Shown: positions 55,190 to 64,000, counted from the first letter of the stretch. The stretch is 64,000 nt of DNA from Chitinibacter tainanensis DSM 15459 (GCF_000429785.1 NZ_KE386951.1:271619-335618), one strand, 5' to 3'. The notes: generated by a model from the sequence alone, not told the origin. A program made the numbers and translations.

Positions 55190-55951
55190 TCAGAACTTAA
55201 TCTGATATCCATTCGCCGTAGCCGGAATTTGCAGCAACAGCGGCGCAAGCTGTTGTTTTACTTTTTCATCCGGCTGCAGATTGATTTCGCCTTGGCTACT
55301 GACACGCCCGCCCGCCAGCCATTGCAAGGCGCCCTGCCCTTGTACGGCGATGGCGCTGCTGCCCAGTGGGCTGATCGTCCATTTCGCTCCACCTTCATTC
55401 ATGACCAGATTGGCACGCAATGTGGTGAGCGGGCTCAGTGCGGGTACCAGCTGGCTAAATAGCGGATCGAGAGTGAGCTCGGCGCTGTCGCCAGCTTGCT
55501 TGGATAGCCGGGCGCTGCGCAGCTGCGCGGTACCGCCCAGCCCCCAGCCGGCGATTTTTGGCACGGCGCGCAGCGCACCTTCCAGCGGTAGAGTGATGTC
55601 GACATTTTCCAGCGCCACCCCGCCAGCGCCCAACACCAGTCGGGCCTGACTGGCGGCCGGATTGGTGCTAGCGGCGGCTTGGCCGCGGATTTGCCAGGCC
55701 AGCTGCCCGGCCAGCAAAGCGCGGGGCTCGAATTGCCAACTGAGGTTTTGCTGCAGCGCCACGCCTTCCAGCCCCAGCGCGCTCATTTGCCCTTGCCAGA
55801 GGGTGCCGCTGGCTTGGCTCAAAGTAAGATTGGCGGGCAACACCCAGCCCAGTGCGGCTACCGGGGCGCGCGCCAACAGCAGCAACACAAAAGCTAGACT
55901 CAGCAGGCTGCCCAGCACCCAGCGGCGACGGTAAAACGGAATCTGGGCCAT
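55190..55951 (-). CDS. gspN: type II secretion protein GspN
   Basis: GspN is an accessory inner-membrane protein found in some type II systems. The 253-residue product has one N-terminal helix (WVLGSLLSLAFVLLLLARAPVAALGWVLP) and a periplasmic domain with LSQASGTLWQGQMSAL and the WFEP-like SWQFEPRALLAGQLAW, which are family landmarks. It is the last gene of the L-M-N block and overlaps the gspM gene at its start. It converges with the DUF2971 gene. Confidence 0.88.
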   Translation of the reverse strand: MAQIPFYRRRWVLGSLLSLAFVLLLLARAPVAALGWVLPANLTLSQASGTLWQGQMSALGLEGVALQQNLSWQFEPRALLAGQLAWQIRGQAAASTNPAASQARLVLGAGGVALENVDITLPLEGALRAVPKIAGWGLGGTAQLRSARLSKQAGDSAELTLDPLFSQLVPALSPLTTLRANLVMNEGGAKWTISPLGSSAIAVQGQGALQWLAGGRVSSQGEINLQPDEKVKQQLAPLLLQIPATANGYQIKF

Positions 55952-56430
55952 TATTCGCTCCGGCCGGCGCGGGCCAAGACCAGCACTAAGCCGATCTCAC
56001 TGCCCTGTTGTTTTAATTGCAGACTAACTACCTGAGCCGCCAGCTCGCTGCGCAAGGCGCTGGCCAGCAGCACGGCGGCAGTGGCATTGGGTTGCGTCAG
56101 GCTGATTTCCACCTGCCCGGCCGCCAGCGGCCGGATATCGGCACTGAGCTGGCGCGCCGACATGGCACTAAATGCGGCGCTACGTAGATCGGCCGTAGCC
56201 GCCTTACCGGGTGCGGCCAGCGCCGGCTGGGTGGCTCGCATGGCCATCAGCTGGGCTTCCAGCCGTGGCACCTGCACCTGCAGGCGGCCAATCTGCTGCC
56301 ACAAGGGCGAGAGCAGGCCAAAATACAGCCCTAAGCCCAGCATGGCCACCGCCCAGCCTTGCAAAAAGCGCTGCTCGCGCGGCGAGCGGCTGGCCCAATA
56401 GGTGCGGGCGCGTTGCAGTGCGGCGCTCAT
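55951..56430 (-). CDS. gspM: type II secretion protein GspM
   Basis: GspM pairs with GspL in the inner-membrane platform. The 159-residue protein has a cytoplasmic start, a single membrane helix (AVAMLGLGLYFGLLSPLW) and a periplasmic ferredoxin-like domain. It carries the family opening YWASRSPREQRFLQG. Its start overlaps the gspL stop as ATGA, and its stop overlaps the gspN start by one base. Confidence 0.92.
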   Translation of the reverse strand: MSAALQRARTYWASRSPREQRFLQGWAVAMLGLGLYFGLLSPLWQQIGRLQVQVPRLEAQLMAMRATQPALAAPGKAATADLRSAAFSAMSARQLSADIRPLAAGQVEISLTQPNATAAVLLASALRSELAAQVVSLQLKQQGSEIGLVLVLARAGRSE

Positions 56431-57464
56431 GGTGTGATCTCCAGTTGGCTACGCCCATCGGGCAAGGTTTGGCTAGTGACTTTTAACCCCTGCGCCTGCA
56501 AGCGAGCCGGAATCGCCGCAGCCTGGCTGGCCGGCAAAATCAGACTCACTTTGCCCTCTTTGGCGGCGAGCGATTCCACGCCCAAATTACCATCGAGCTG
56601 GCTGGCGATTTTTTGCGCCAGCGCCAGCGCATCGGCCTGCCCTTGGCTGGCTGGATTTTGCTGCAGGCTTTGCCATTGCAACACCGGATCAACCACCGGC
56701 ACGCCCGGATACAGGCTGGCAAAGGTTTGGCGCAGCTCCTGGCGCAAACTGGCTTCACGGCTTGCCAGCTGTCGCCACTGAATGATTTGCCCGAGCAATA
56801 GCAACACCAGCAATACACCCAGCAGGTATAGCGGCCAATGCCATTGTTGCCAATCTACCCGGAGCGATACCCCTGATAGCTTGCCACGCAGTAATACTGC
56901 GGCGTCTTTGCTGGGGGCGGCCAGCGCCGCCCGGCTTTGCGCGGCGGGGGCGCCAGTGGGACACAGCAGCTCGGCTTCGCTGGCATCAGCCAGCCACAGG
57001 CATTGGCCGGCGCAGCGTAGCAGCCAGCCTTCTCCGGCCGGCAGCAGCACATCATCTTGCGCCGGTAATAGGGCAAATTCGGCAATCCAGCGCTGTGGCG
57101 CCCAGCTTTGGCTAGCCAGCCATTCGCTTAAGCGCTGTTGCTCGGCGGCGGGCCACACCCACACGCAGGTGTCATCGCCCAGCCGCTGGCTTTGCCAGCG
57201 ATAATCGGCCAAAGGCCCCAGCACGCGGTCTTCTAGCGCTTGGGCAATCAGCTGTTGGCGTTGTTTGTCTTTGCTGGCGGGCAGGCGTAAACGGTGTTGG
57301 GTCAGCCAGGCGGCCGGCAGGGCCAGATCAAGCTGCTCGGCCGCAGGCCATTGCGTGCCTTGCCCCTGCTGCAAAAGCTGGCCGGCGGCATCAAAGGCCA
57401 ACCAATCAGCCACCGCCAGCGGCGCTGTATGCAGGCGGATTACTACCCGATGAAACTGGGTCAT
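56427..57464 (-). CDS. gspL: type II secretion protein GspL
   Basis: GspL recruits the GspE ATPase to the inner membrane. The 345-residue product has a cytoplasmic actin-like domain (about residues 1-205) with LPAAWLTQHRLRLPASKDKQRQQLIAQALEDRVL, one membrane helix (WPLYLLGVLLVLLLLGQIIQW) and a periplasmic ferredoxin-like domain. It begins the L-M-N block, separated from gspC-D-E by the deacetylase and DUF2971 genes and lying on the opposite strand. Confidence 0.9.
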   Translation of the reverse strand: MTQFHRVVIRLHTAPLAVADWLAFDAAGQLLQQGQGTQWPAAEQLDLALPAAWLTQHRLRLPASKDKQRQQLIAQALEDRVLGPLADYRWQSQRLGDDTCVWVWPAAEQQRLSEWLASQSWAPQRWIAEFALLPAQDDVLLPAGEGWLLRCAGQCLWLADASEAELLCPTGAPAAQSRAALAAPSKDAAVLLRGKLSGVSLRVDWQQWHWPLYLLGVLLVLLLLGQIIQWRQLASREASLRQELRQTFASLYPGVPVVDPVLQWQSLQQNPASQGQADALALAQKIASQLDGNLGVESLAAKEGKVSLILPASQAAAIPARLQAQGLKVTSQTLPDGRSQLEITP

Positions 57465-57573
57465 CGACTTCTCACTTCTGGCGCGGCCGGCATGGCCACG
57501 CGGATGGAATCACAAACCAGCTATTGTGCCGGCAAAATGATGAAACAATAAAGAAACGATGACAAAAAACCAA

Positions 57574-57601
57574 TAAAAACGGCAGCCCGCGGGCTGCCGT
57601 T
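57574..57601 (-). terminator. intrinsic terminator of cysN
   Basis: AACGGCAGCCC and GGGCTGCCGTT pair as a near-perfect palindrome with a GC centre, and on the minus strand a T-rich run follows. It lies 23 bases after the cysN stop. Confidence 0.85.
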
Positions 57602-57623
57602 GTCATCTTGCGACTTGCTGCGT

Positions 57624-59063
57624 TTATTTCAGCAGCTCGCGCACGTCTTTGGCTTCCCAGTGTGGGAAGTATTTGCGCACCAATGCATTGAGCTCGACTT
57701 CAAATTCGCGCAGACGGCTCAGCTCGTCCAGCTCGCTAGCGCTGGCGCCACCAGCTTCGGCCTGGGCCACAATCATGCCGGCGCCCACGGTGGCGTTGCT
57801 GAGGCGATCAATCACGATCAGGCTACCGGTACCGCGGCATTCGGTGTATTTGTCGAAAGCAATCGGCGCAGTCAGCTCGAAACGCGCCAAGGCGATTTCG
57901 TTCAGTTTCAGCTCACTGGCGTCGATGTGCTCAAGGCTGTTCACGTCGATACGATACTGGATAGAGGTAACGCGCCCGAAGCATTGTTTGCCGCCGAGTT
58001 TAACCACATACTCCTTGCCTACGCTCAGCGGCGCTTCGTTCATCCACACCACGTGTGCATCAAACGCGCTGCCCACGTGCGGCTGCGCATCTTGCGCGCG
58101 CACGATCATATCGCCGCGTGAAATATCGATTTCGTCTTCCAGCGTCAGCGTAATCGCCTGGCCAGAGAACGCCACCGCTTGCTCGCCCTCGAAAGTTACA
58201 ATCGCTTTGACTTTGGATTTTTTGCCCGATGGCAGCGCGATAATTTCATCGCCCGGCAAGACATGGCCAGCGGCAATCGTGCCGCAGAAACCGCGGAAAT
58301 CCAGATTCGGGCGGTTGACGTATTGCACTGGCAGGCGGAAGGCATCGAGCTTGGCGTCTTTATTGATTTGCACGCTTTCCAGCAAGCCCATCAGTGTTTC
58401 GCCTTCGTACCATGGCGTTTTGTCCGATTCGTTCACGACGTTGTCGCCACGCAGCGCCGACAGCGGCACAAAGCGGATGTCGCTGATGTTCAGCTCTTTG
58501 GCGAATTCCAAGTACTGCGCGCGGATTTCGTTGAAGCGTGCTTCGCTGAAATCCACCAAATCCATTTTGTTCACGGCCACGATCACGTGCTTGATACCCA
58601 GCAGCGACACGATAAAGCTGTGGCGGCGGGTTTGTGTTTGCACGCCGTAACGCGCGTCGATCAGGATAATCGCCAGATCAGATGTTGACGCACCGGTGGC
58701 CATATTGCGAGTGTATTGCTCGTGGCCCGGGCAGTCGGCGATGATGAATTTGCGTTTTTCAGTGCTGAAATAACGATACGCCACGTCAATCGTAATGCCC
58801 TGCTCGCGCTCGGCTTGCAAGCCATCCACCAGCAGCGCCAAGTCGATTTCTTGGTCGGTGGTGTTGAATTTTTTACTGTCTTTTTGAATCGCCGCGAGGT
58901 GATCGTCAAAAATCAGTTTTGAGTCGTGCAGCAAACGGCCGATCAGCGTGGATTTACCGTCATCCACATTGCCGCAAGTAATAAAGCGCAGCATGTCTTT
59001 GTTTTCATGCTGTTTCAGGTACGCCAGAATGTCATTGGCGATCAAGTCAGATTGATGTGACAT
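57624..59063 (-). CDS. cysN: sulfate adenylyltransferase GTPase subunit
   Basis: CysN couples GTP hydrolysis to sulfate activation by CysD. The 479-residue EF-Tu-like protein has G1 GNVDDGKST (residues 31-39), G3 DCPGHEQY, G4 NKMD and G5 SALRG, followed by two beta-barrel domains. No CysC (APS kinase) domain is fused, so APS reduction may be direct, or the kinase may be elsewhere. It follows cysD after a 219-base gap, unusually long for this operon. Confidence 0.95.
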   Translation of the reverse strand: MSHQSDLIANDILAYLKQHENKDMLRFITCGNVDDGKSTLIGRLLHDSKLIFDDHLAAIQKDSKKFNTTDQEIDLALLVDGLQAEREQGITIDVAYRYFSTEKRKFIIADCPGHEQYTRNMATGASTSDLAIILIDARYGVQTQTRRHSFIVSLLGIKHVIVAVNKMDLVDFSEARFNEIRAQYLEFAKELNISDIRFVPLSALRGDNVVNESDKTPWYEGETLMGLLESVQINKDAKLDAFRLPVQYVNRPNLDFRGFCGTIAAGHVLPGDEIIALPSGKKSKVKAIVTFEGEQAVAFSGQAITLTLEDEIDISRGDMIVRAQDAQPHVGSAFDAHVVWMNEAPLSVGKEYVVKLGGKQCFGRVTSIQYRIDVNSLEHIDASELKLNEIALARFELTAPIAFDKYTECRGTGSLIVIDRLSNATVGAGMIVAQAEAGGASASELDELSRLREFEVELNALVRKYFPHWEAKDVRELLK

Positions 59064-59282
59064 GGTGTTCTTCCAATCTCAATTATTTATTGCTCACCTT
59101 GAATGAGTCACTCAATTCAAGGCCGTAGCGAGCTTTCGTCATCAACACGTTCAGTCGCGCCGCGAGCGGCTTCAGGTCAAGGCGTCAGCACCGCAGCAAA
59201 CGTGAATGGACATCAAGTCCATGCGGATTGCGAGGCGCGCACAACGCGGACATGCAGTCGCGCAGCCAGCGAATCGACGTGT
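59064..59282. other. unusual 219-base spacer between cysD and cysN
   Basis: The two subunit genes usually overlap or nearly abut. Here 219 bases separate them. They include a small inverted repeat ATGGAC-n5-GTCCAT and no convincing open frame, since the plus-strand frame running from 59103 is antisense to cysD. It may hold an RNA processing site, a second promoter, or an inserted repeat. Confidence 0.4.
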
Positions 59283-60209
59283 TTAGAAGTAGCCTTCCAT
59301 TTTTTTCTTTTCCATCGACCCAGCGCTGTCATGGTCAATCGCGCGGCCTTGGCGCTCGGAAGTCGTCGCCAACAGCATTTCCTGGATAATCTCAGGCAGC
59401 GTTTGCGCTTTGGACTCAACGGCACCGGTCAGCGGGTAACAGCCCAGCGTACGGAAGCGCACCCATTTTTTCTGGATGGAGGCTTTTTGCTCTGGCGTCA
59501 GGTATTGCAAGATGCGCTCATCGTCGATCATCACCAGCGTGCCGTTGTAATCGACTACTTCGCGCTCAGCCGAGTAGTACAGCGGTACGATTTCGATGTT
59601 TTCGAGGAAGATGTATTGCCAGATATCGAGTTCGGTCCAGTTCGAGATCGGGAACACGCGAATCGATTCGCCTTTATCGACTTTCGAGTTGTAGATATTC
59701 CACAGCTCTGGGCGCTGGTTTTTCGGATCCCAACGGTGGTTTTTATCGCGGAATGAATACACACGCTCTTTAGCGCGGGATTTTTCTTCGTCGCGGCGCG
59801 CACCACCAAAGGCCGCGTCAAAACCGTATTTATTCAAGGCTTGTTTCAAGCCTTCGGTTTTCATCACGTCGGTGTGCTTGGCTGAGCCGGCGGTGAACGG
59901 GTTGATGCCGGCTTTCACGCCTTCTTCGTTCACATGCGTGATCAGATTCCAGCCTTCGGCTTTCTGTTTTTCACGCAGTTTGTACATATCCTGGAATTTC
60001 CAGGTGGTATCCACGTGCATCAGCGGAAACGGTGGCTTGCCTGGCGCAAAGGCTTTTTTGGCCAGATGCAGCATCACCGCTGAGTCTTTACCAATCGAGT
60101 ACAGCATGACCGGGTTTTCAAATTCGGCGGCCACTTCACGGATAATGTGGATGGATTCGGCTTCCAGCTGCTTTAAGTGCGTCAGCCGCGCTTCAGACAA
60201 AGTATTCAT
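59283..60209 (-). CDS. cysD: sulfate adenylyltransferase ATP-binding subunit
   Basis: CysD forms adenosine 5'-phosphosulfate from ATP and sulfate. The 308-residue PP-loop protein has the [13 protein letters not shown] site (residues 38-50), the family block [20 protein letters not shown] and the characteristic [21 protein letters not shown] and [13 protein letters not shown] segments. It heads a cysD-cysN unit. The 218 bases upstream hold the rsfS hairpin and, presumably, the promoter; no clear control box was recognised. Confidence 0.96.
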   Translation of the reverse strand: MNTLSEARLTHLKQLEAESIHIIREVAAEFENPVMLYSIGKDSAVMLHLAKKAFAPGKPPFPLMHVDTTWKFQDMYKLREKQKAEGWNLITHVNEEGVKAGINPFTAGSAKHTDVMKTEGLKQALNKYGFDAAFGGARRDEEKSRAKERVYSFRDKNHRWDPKNQRPELWNIYNSKVDKGESIRVFPISNWTELDIWQYIFLENIEIVPLYYSAEREVVDYNGTLVMIDDERILQYLTPEQKASIQKKWVRFRTLGCYPLTGAVESKAQTLPEIIQEMLLATTSERQGRAIDHDSAGSMEKKKMEGYF

Positions 60210-60386
60210 GGCGTGAACTTCAGGATTTCAAAATCGATAGAGAATGGAGATGGAATTTACGGAGAAATTCCCAAACCAAAAAGACGTTTTGGCTATATCG
60301 TTAGATCTAATTGCTCTAGGCGCTGCGCACGGTACTGCTGCATTTTCAGCTGGCGGCCAAAGGAAGCCGGGGTGGGGCTTCAAATA

Positions 60387-60413
60387 GCAATGGCGGCCTG
60401 TCGCCGCCATTGC
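60387..60413 (-). terminator. hairpin terminator after rsfS
   Basis: GCAATGGCGGC and GCCGCCATTGC pair perfectly around a 5-base loop. The following T-tract on the minus strand is weak. It lies 14 bases beyond the rsfS stop. Confidence 0.6.
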
Positions 60414-60427
60414 CTGCCTGCAGCAGA

Positions 60428-60811
60428 TTACTCTGCCGAGCCTACCGCCGACCAAGCCCGGCCAAGCGGATTGAAGGTCGGTTTTTGCCCGCCCCACAGT
60501 TGTTCCAGATCGTAATAATCGCGCACCGGTGGCAACATCACGTGCACCACGAGGCTGCCGGCATCCACCAGCACCCACTCGCCGCTCTCTTCACCTTCGG
60601 TGCTGACGATTTCGTAGCCTTTGGCTTTGAGCTCAACTGAGACATTATTGGCCAAGGCGCGCACCTGACGATTTGAATCGCCGGTCGCTACGATCATGCA
60701 TTCAAACAGATCAGTCAGTTGGGTGGTATCCAGGACTTGGATTTCCTTGCCCTTGATGTCTTCCAAGGCCGCCACGGCCACGTCGCGCATGGCGCTTACC
60801 ATTTCATTCAT
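60428..60811 (-). CDS. rsfS: ribosomal silencing factor RsfS
   Basis: RsfS binds ribosomal protein uL14 on the large subunit and blocks joining of the small subunit in stationary phase. The 127-residue protein has the family centre ALEDIKGKEIQVLDTTQLTDLFECMIVATGDSNRQVRALAN and VLVDAGSLVVHVMLPPVRDYYDLEQLW. It follows nadD by 2 bases, the usual order. The rlmH gene that commonly comes next is replaced by a hairpin and cysD here. Confidence 0.95.
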   Translation of the reverse strand: MNEMVSAMRDVAVAALEDIKGKEIQVLDTTQLTDLFECMIVATGDSNRQVRALANNVSVELKAKGYEIVSTEGEESGEWVLVDAGSLVVHVMLPPVRDYYDLEQLWGGQKPTFNPLGRAWSAVGSAE

Positions 60812-60813
60812 AG

Positions 60814-61446
60814 TTATTCCTTAAAACAATACAGCCCACTGGCCACCAGCAGGGCCGACACGGGGGTCAGTGCGGAGACATCTTCCCCCCGCGACAATTT
60901 GTCGCGGATCAGTGTCGACGATACCGGCAGCAGCGGGCTGGCTAATTGACTGATTTTACCCCGAGACAGCTGCGCCGGGGTGGCATTTACATGCCGAGCG
61001 GCAAATTCTGCTGCCAAATCAGGGCTTAAATCATTAAATGCATACTCGGGCCGGGCCGCAATCACTAAATGCCCGACCTCTAATAAATCACGCCAGCGGT
61101 GCCAGCGCGTCAGTTGCCGCCACGAATCGGCTCCGATCAGCCACACCAACAAGGCATCAGGGGTATCTTGCTGCAACTCAAGTAGGGTATCGATTGTGTA
61201 GCAATACCCCTCGCGATTTACTTCTCGATCATCCACCAGCAGGCCGTTTTCGCCGGCAATTGCCGCCTGTACCCACGCCAGCCTTTGCTGCGGGCTGACC
61301 GGTGGCGCCGGCCGGTGCGGCGGCAAACCCGTTGGGATTAGCCGCACTTCATCCAGCGCCAGCGAAGTGCGTAAACACCGCGCCAAGGCCAGATGCCCGT
61401 AATGAATCGGGTCGAAAGTGCCACCAAATACGCCGATAGTGCGCAT
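60814..61446 (-). CDS. nadD: nicotinate-nucleotide adenylyltransferase
   Basis: NadD makes deamido-NAD from nicotinate mononucleotide and ATP. The 210-residue product has the nucleotidyltransferase GVFGGTFDPIHYGHLALA start (with the catalytic HxGH) and late SSTLIRDKLSRGEDVSAL. The ATG at 61446 is chosen: it is the in-frame start that directly precedes GVFGGTFDP. It lies 11 bases after the chorismate mutase stop, so it is probably in the same transcript as proA and rsfS. Confidence 0.95.
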   Translation of the reverse strand: MRTIGVFGGTFDPIHYGHLALARCLRTSLALDEVRLIPTGLPPHRPAPPVSPQQRLAWVQAAIAGENGLLVDDREVNREGYCYTIDTLLELQQDTPDALLVWLIGADSWRQLTRWHRWRDLLEVGHLVIAARPEYAFNDLSPDLAAEFAARHVNATPAQLSRGKISQLASPLLPVSSTLIRDKLSRGEDVSALTPVSALLVASGLYCFKE

Positions 61447-61457
61447 CACCGAGACGC

Positions 61458-61733
61458 TCAGCACTGCTGATGCTGGGCGACCACCTCATCGAGTATCAAG
61501 CGCTGCAGCCGCTGGGCAAAAGCCGGATCCAAGCCCGTGGCGGCTGCCAGTGCCGCCGTTTTGGCCAGCTGCTGCGCTTCGCGATCAGCATCTTGCGCCG
61601 GCAATTGGTGCTGCTTTTTCAGTTGTCCCACTTGCGCGGTGACCGCAAAACGCGCGGCCAGCACAGTAAAAAGCTGCTGGTCCAGCTCATCAATTTGCGC
61701 GCGTAGCGCGAGCAATTCGGCCGGCACGCTCAT
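61458..61733 (-). CDS. chorismate mutase (AroQ-type), stand-alone
   Basis: A 91-residue all-helical AroQ-fold chorismate mutase. It shows ALRAQIDELDQQLFTVLAARFAVTAQVGQLKKQH and DADREAQQLA, which hold the usual Arg, Lys and Arg substrate contacts. It turns chorismate into prephenate for phenylalanine and tyrosine, though the related PchB isochorismate lyases look similar. The ATG at 61733 overlaps the proA stop as TAATG, so it is translated with proA and is followed closely by nadD. Confidence 0.85.
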   Translation of the reverse strand: MSVPAELLALRAQIDELDQQLFTVLAARFAVTAQVGQLKKQHQLPAQDADREAQQLAKTAALAAATGLDPAFAQRLQRLILDEVVAQHQQC

Positions 61734-62995
61734 TAGCTGCGCACCTCGCCATCGCCAAGCACAATCCATTTTTCGCTGGTCAGGCCTTCCAGCCCCACCG
61801 GGCCGCGGGCGTGGATTTTGTCGGTGGAGATTCCGATTTCGGCGCCCAGACCATATTCAAAGCCATCGGCAAACCGGGTCGAGGCATTCACCATCACGCT
61901 GGCACTATCCACCTCGCGCAAGAATTGCCGCGCTTTGGTGTAGTTTTCGGTGATGATCGCATCGGTATGGTGGCTGCCATAGGTATTGATGTGATCAATC
62001 GCGGCTTGCAGATCATCCACCACGCGAATCGCAATAATCGGCGCCAGATATTCGGTACGCCAATCTTCTTCAGTGGCAGCAATGGCCGCTGGCAAAATCG
62101 CCTGCGTCGCCGCACAACCGCGCATTTCAACGCCTTTAGCCTGATAAATCGCGGCGATTTGCGGCAAAAACTGTGCCGCCACCACGCGGTGGACCAGCAG
62201 GGTTTCCATCGTATTGCAGGGCGCGTAGCGTTGCGTTTTGGCGTTGTCGGCAATGCGCACGGCTTTGCCCAGCTCGGCTTCATCATCCACATACACATGG
62301 CAGATGCCATCCAGATGCTTGATCACCGGCACGCGTGCATCGCGGCTAATGCGCTCGATCAGCCCCTTGCCGCCGCGCGGAACGATCACATCCACGAATT
62401 CGCTCATCGTGATCAGCTCGCCCACCGCGGCGCGATCTGGGGTTTCGATGATTTGCACCGCTGTTTCTGGCAGGCCGGCGCTAGCGAGGCCTTCTTTCAC
62501 ACAAGCGGCGATGGCCTGGTTGCAATGAAACGCCTCGCGACCACCGCGCAAAATGGTGGCATTGCCCGATTTAATGCACAGGCCGGCCGCATCGGCGGTG
62601 ACGTTCGGGCGGGCTTCATAAATAATGCCGATCACGCCCAATGGCACGCGCATTTTGCCGACTTGAATGCCACTAGGGCGGTATTTAAAGTCGCCCATAT
62701 TGCCGATCGGGTCGGGCAGCGCGACCATTTCGCGCAGCCCTTGCGCCATGGTGGCGATGGTTTTTTCAGTTAGTTGCAGGCGATCCAGCAGTGCCGGTTC
62801 CAGACCATCAGCGCGAGCTTGCGCCATATCTTGCTGATTGGCGGCCAGCAACAGCGCTGCATCGCGCTCAATTGCATCCGCAATCGCGTTCAGCGCGGCG
62901 TTTTTCGCGCCGGTCGAGGCTTTGGCCATCGCGCGGCTAGCGGCCCGCGCCTGACGGCCTACATTCTGCATGTAAGCTTGAATATCCATCGTCAT
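61733..62995 (-). CDS. proA: gamma-glutamyl phosphate reductase
   Basis: ProA reduces gamma-glutamyl phosphate to glutamate semialdehyde in proline synthesis. The 420-residue aldehyde-dehydrogenase-fold protein contains the family block [33 protein letters not shown], and the catalytic Cys lies in [14 protein letters not shown]. It closes with [22 protein letters not shown]. ATGs at 62995 and 62989 are both possible. It heads a proA-chorismate mutase-nadD-rsfS transcript. Confidence 0.96.
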   Translation of the reverse strand: MTMDIQAYMQNVGRQARAASRAMAKASTGAKNAALNAIADAIERDAALLLAANQQDMAQARADGLEPALLDRLQLTEKTIATMAQGLREMVALPDPIGNMGDFKYRPSGIQVGKMRVPLGVIGIIYEARPNVTADAAGLCIKSGNATILRGGREAFHCNQAIAACVKEGLASAGLPETAVQIIETPDRAAVGELITMSEFVDVIVPRGGKGLIERISRDARVPVIKHLDGICHVYVDDEAELGKAVRIADNAKTQRYAPCNTMETLLVHRVVAAQFLPQIAAIYQAKGVEMRGCAATQAILPAAIAATEEDWRTEYLAPIIAIRVVDDLQAAIDHINTYGSHHTDAIITENYTKARQFLREVDSASVMVNASTRFADGFEYGLGAEIGISTDKIHARGPVGLEGLTSEKWIVLGDGEVRS

Positions 62996-63061
62996 GAATC
63001 CGTGACTGTTTTTTTAATCGAATCAGCCTATTGTATCGCTTACTAGGCGGCGGCGATACGG

Positions 63062-63865
63062 CTAGTGGGCCAGCCAGCGCTGCGCCTTGGACGGCAATTG
63101 CAAGACGGTAACGCCTACATTATCGGCCAGCGCCCGGTTAAACCAATCCGGGGCCGAGCTTTGTACGGCAATCAACGTGGGGCCGGTCGGCAAATCCAGC
63201 CAGATTGGCGAGCCCGAATCACCCGACAAGGTATCGCAGCGGTGGAAGATCGTGCCATTGCTGCGCAGCTGGGTGAGCTGGCAGCCATGATGCACCGATA
63301 ACTGGGTATCATGGTCTTCGGCAAAGCCGCCCTGATTCACCTGCTGGTTTTGCTGCAAAATGCTGCGCATTAACTGCTGCCGTTTACCCTGAAACAGCTG
63401 CATCGGGCTGGGTGGCGTGCCGTCTTTGAGCTTGAGCTTAATCAGCGCAATATCATATGGAGCGGCGCTGGGGGCGATATACACATCATCGCCTTTATAG
63501 GTCAGCCCCTGGCGGAAACGCGGATGAAAAAGCTGGCCCACAACTTGATAGCGGGCCTGATACTGGCCATTGTGAAAACCCGCCATAAACCAGCGCCCGG
63601 CATCAATCTGGCGCGGTAGCATCAAGAAGCAATGCGCCGCAGTAATCGCGACATCAGGGGCAATCAGCGTGGCAGTACATGTGCCACCCGATTTCACCTC
63701 CAGCCGCCCAATCGCATTGTAGGGTGCGGCATAAGGCGCACTGATCATCGTACGGTCATCGTGACCAAAAAAAAGCGCCTGCTTCTCTTTGCTGAGCGCA
63801 GACGGATTTGCCAGCGCGGCCCCTGCCGCACAGAGCAAAGCAAAACTAGTGCAAATCAACTTCAC
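63062..63865 (-). CDS. exported trypsin-like serine protease
   Basis: A 267-residue S1/V8-type protease with a signal peptide (MKLICTSFALLCAAGAALA). The catalytic triad is visible: His78 in ITAAHC, Asp138 in YDIALIK and Ser217 in LSGDSGSP. Cys pairs in the mature domain suggest disulfides. It may be periplasmic, or secreted through the type II system encoded upstream, which usually exports such enzymes; no targeting signal can be recognised from sequence. It ends in TAG, and has no close operon partner. Confidence 0.9.
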   Translation of the reverse strand: MKLICTSFALLCAAGAALANPSALSKEKQALFFGHDDRTMISAPYAAPYNAIGRLEVKSGGTCTATLIAPDVAITAAHCFLMLPRQIDAGRWFMAGFHNGQYQARYQVVGQLFHPRFRQGLTYKGDDVYIAPSAAPYDIALIKLKLKDGTPPSPMQLFQGKRQQLMRSILQQNQQVNQGGFAEDHDTQLSVHHGCQLTQLRSNGTIFHRCDTLSGDSGSPIWLDLPTGPTLIAVQSSAPDWFNRALADNVGVTVLQLPSKAQRWLAH

Positions 63866-63887
63866 GGCACAACCTCGTGGAGAAACG

Positions 63888-63915
63888 AAAAAAGGACGGC
63901 AAGCCGTCCTTTTTT
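63888..63915. terminator. bidirectional-looking terminator between the protease and the last gene
   Basis: AAAAAAGGACGG and CCGTCCTTTTTT flank a 4-base loop. It lies after the stop of the partial gene at the right edge and before the protease start, so on the minus strand it ends the partial gene. Confidence 0.8.
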
Positions 63916-63937
63916 CTTTAATCAGGCAAGAAGCTGA

Positions 63938-64000
63938 TTATTTTGCAGCAGCGGCAGAAGCTTTAGAAGCTACAGATGCAGCTGAAGCTTTTTTAGCTTG
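63938..64000 (-). CDS. Ala/Lys/Ser-rich C-terminal tail of a protein (5' end outside window)
   Basis: The minus strand reads QAKKASAASVASKASAAAAK followed by TAA, with the rest beyond the window. Such Ala/Lys repeats occur at the ends of histone H1-like proteins and some phasins. With only 20 codons visible no function can be assigned. Confidence 0.5.
   Translation of the reverse strand, partial: QAKKASAASVASKASAAAAK

Noticed and set aside
59103..59282. Possible small gene in the cysD-cysN spacer
   Set aside because: The plus-strand frame runs on antisense into cysD, and the minus-strand frames are short or broken; no family features.
61811..62773. Plus-strand open frame of 320 codons opposite proA
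   Set aside because: Shadow of the proA codons; low-complexity His/Ala/Arg-rich translation and no ribosome site.

Overview
The window looks like a chromosomal segment of a Gram-negative betaproteobacterium, most likely of the order Neisseriales in or near the Chitinibacteraceae. This is inferred from an H-NS protein with a short GRGRKPQW tail, a split ArnA, GspC-N secretion genes, PilSR, Kup, CysDN, a general porin and fairly even high GC; no rRNA gene is present to confirm it. Coding density is high, no intergenic gap exceeds about 300 bases, and no tRNA, rRNA, insertion sequence, CRISPR array or phage gene was seen.

Left part (1-20.2 kb). A PAS-containing sensor kinase enters from the left edge. 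A tightly coupled seven-gene arn operon (arnT-arnE-arnB-arnC-formyltransferase-decarboxylase-arnD, minus strand) separates it from a FixJ-type response regulator that is its likely partner. Then come yaaA, a solute-binding protein gene broken by one amber codon, a Zrg-like metal transport cluster (DUF3299, DUF2796/ZrgA, ABC ATPase, FtsX-like permease), a DsbB/DsbA pair, a TPR protein with a degenerate receiver domain, uvrD and an hns-type gene.

Middle part (20.2-43.9 kb). A self-regulated RND efflux operon (tetR-adaptor-pump-tolC) has a clear promoter with a perfect 22-bp palindrome lying across its -10 region. It is followed by argB, a CBS-domain protein, a HAD phosphatase, a porin, kup, ampD, a PhnD-like binding protein, pilR/pilS, rppH, a spermidine-synthase-like enzyme, ttcA, a flavoprotein, a MidA-like methyltransferase, a second substrate-binding-like protein, gcvR and an outer-membrane barrel protein.

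Right part (44-64 kb). An almost complete type II secretion system is split into three blocks: gspF-[GNAT]-gspG-H-I-J-K (minus), gspC-D-E (plus, divergent) and gspL-M-N (minus). Between gspE and gspN sit an exported ChbG/YdjC-type sugar deacetylase, cut short by an in-frame amber codon, and a visibly AT-richer DUF2971 gene that looks acquired. No prepilin peptidase (gspO/pilD) is present, so it must be supplied from elsewhere. Housekeeping blocks follow: cysD-cysN (sulfate activation), proA-chorismate mutase-nadD-rsfS, and an exported trypsin-like protease that could be a type II substrate. The window ends inside an Ala/Lys-rich protein.

No wholly new multigene system can be claimed. The most unusual points are the kinase/regulator pair split by the arn operon, the two separate single-amber interruptions, the accessory genes inside the type II secretion locus, the degenerate-receiver TPR protein and the Zrg-like cluster next to Dsb genes.
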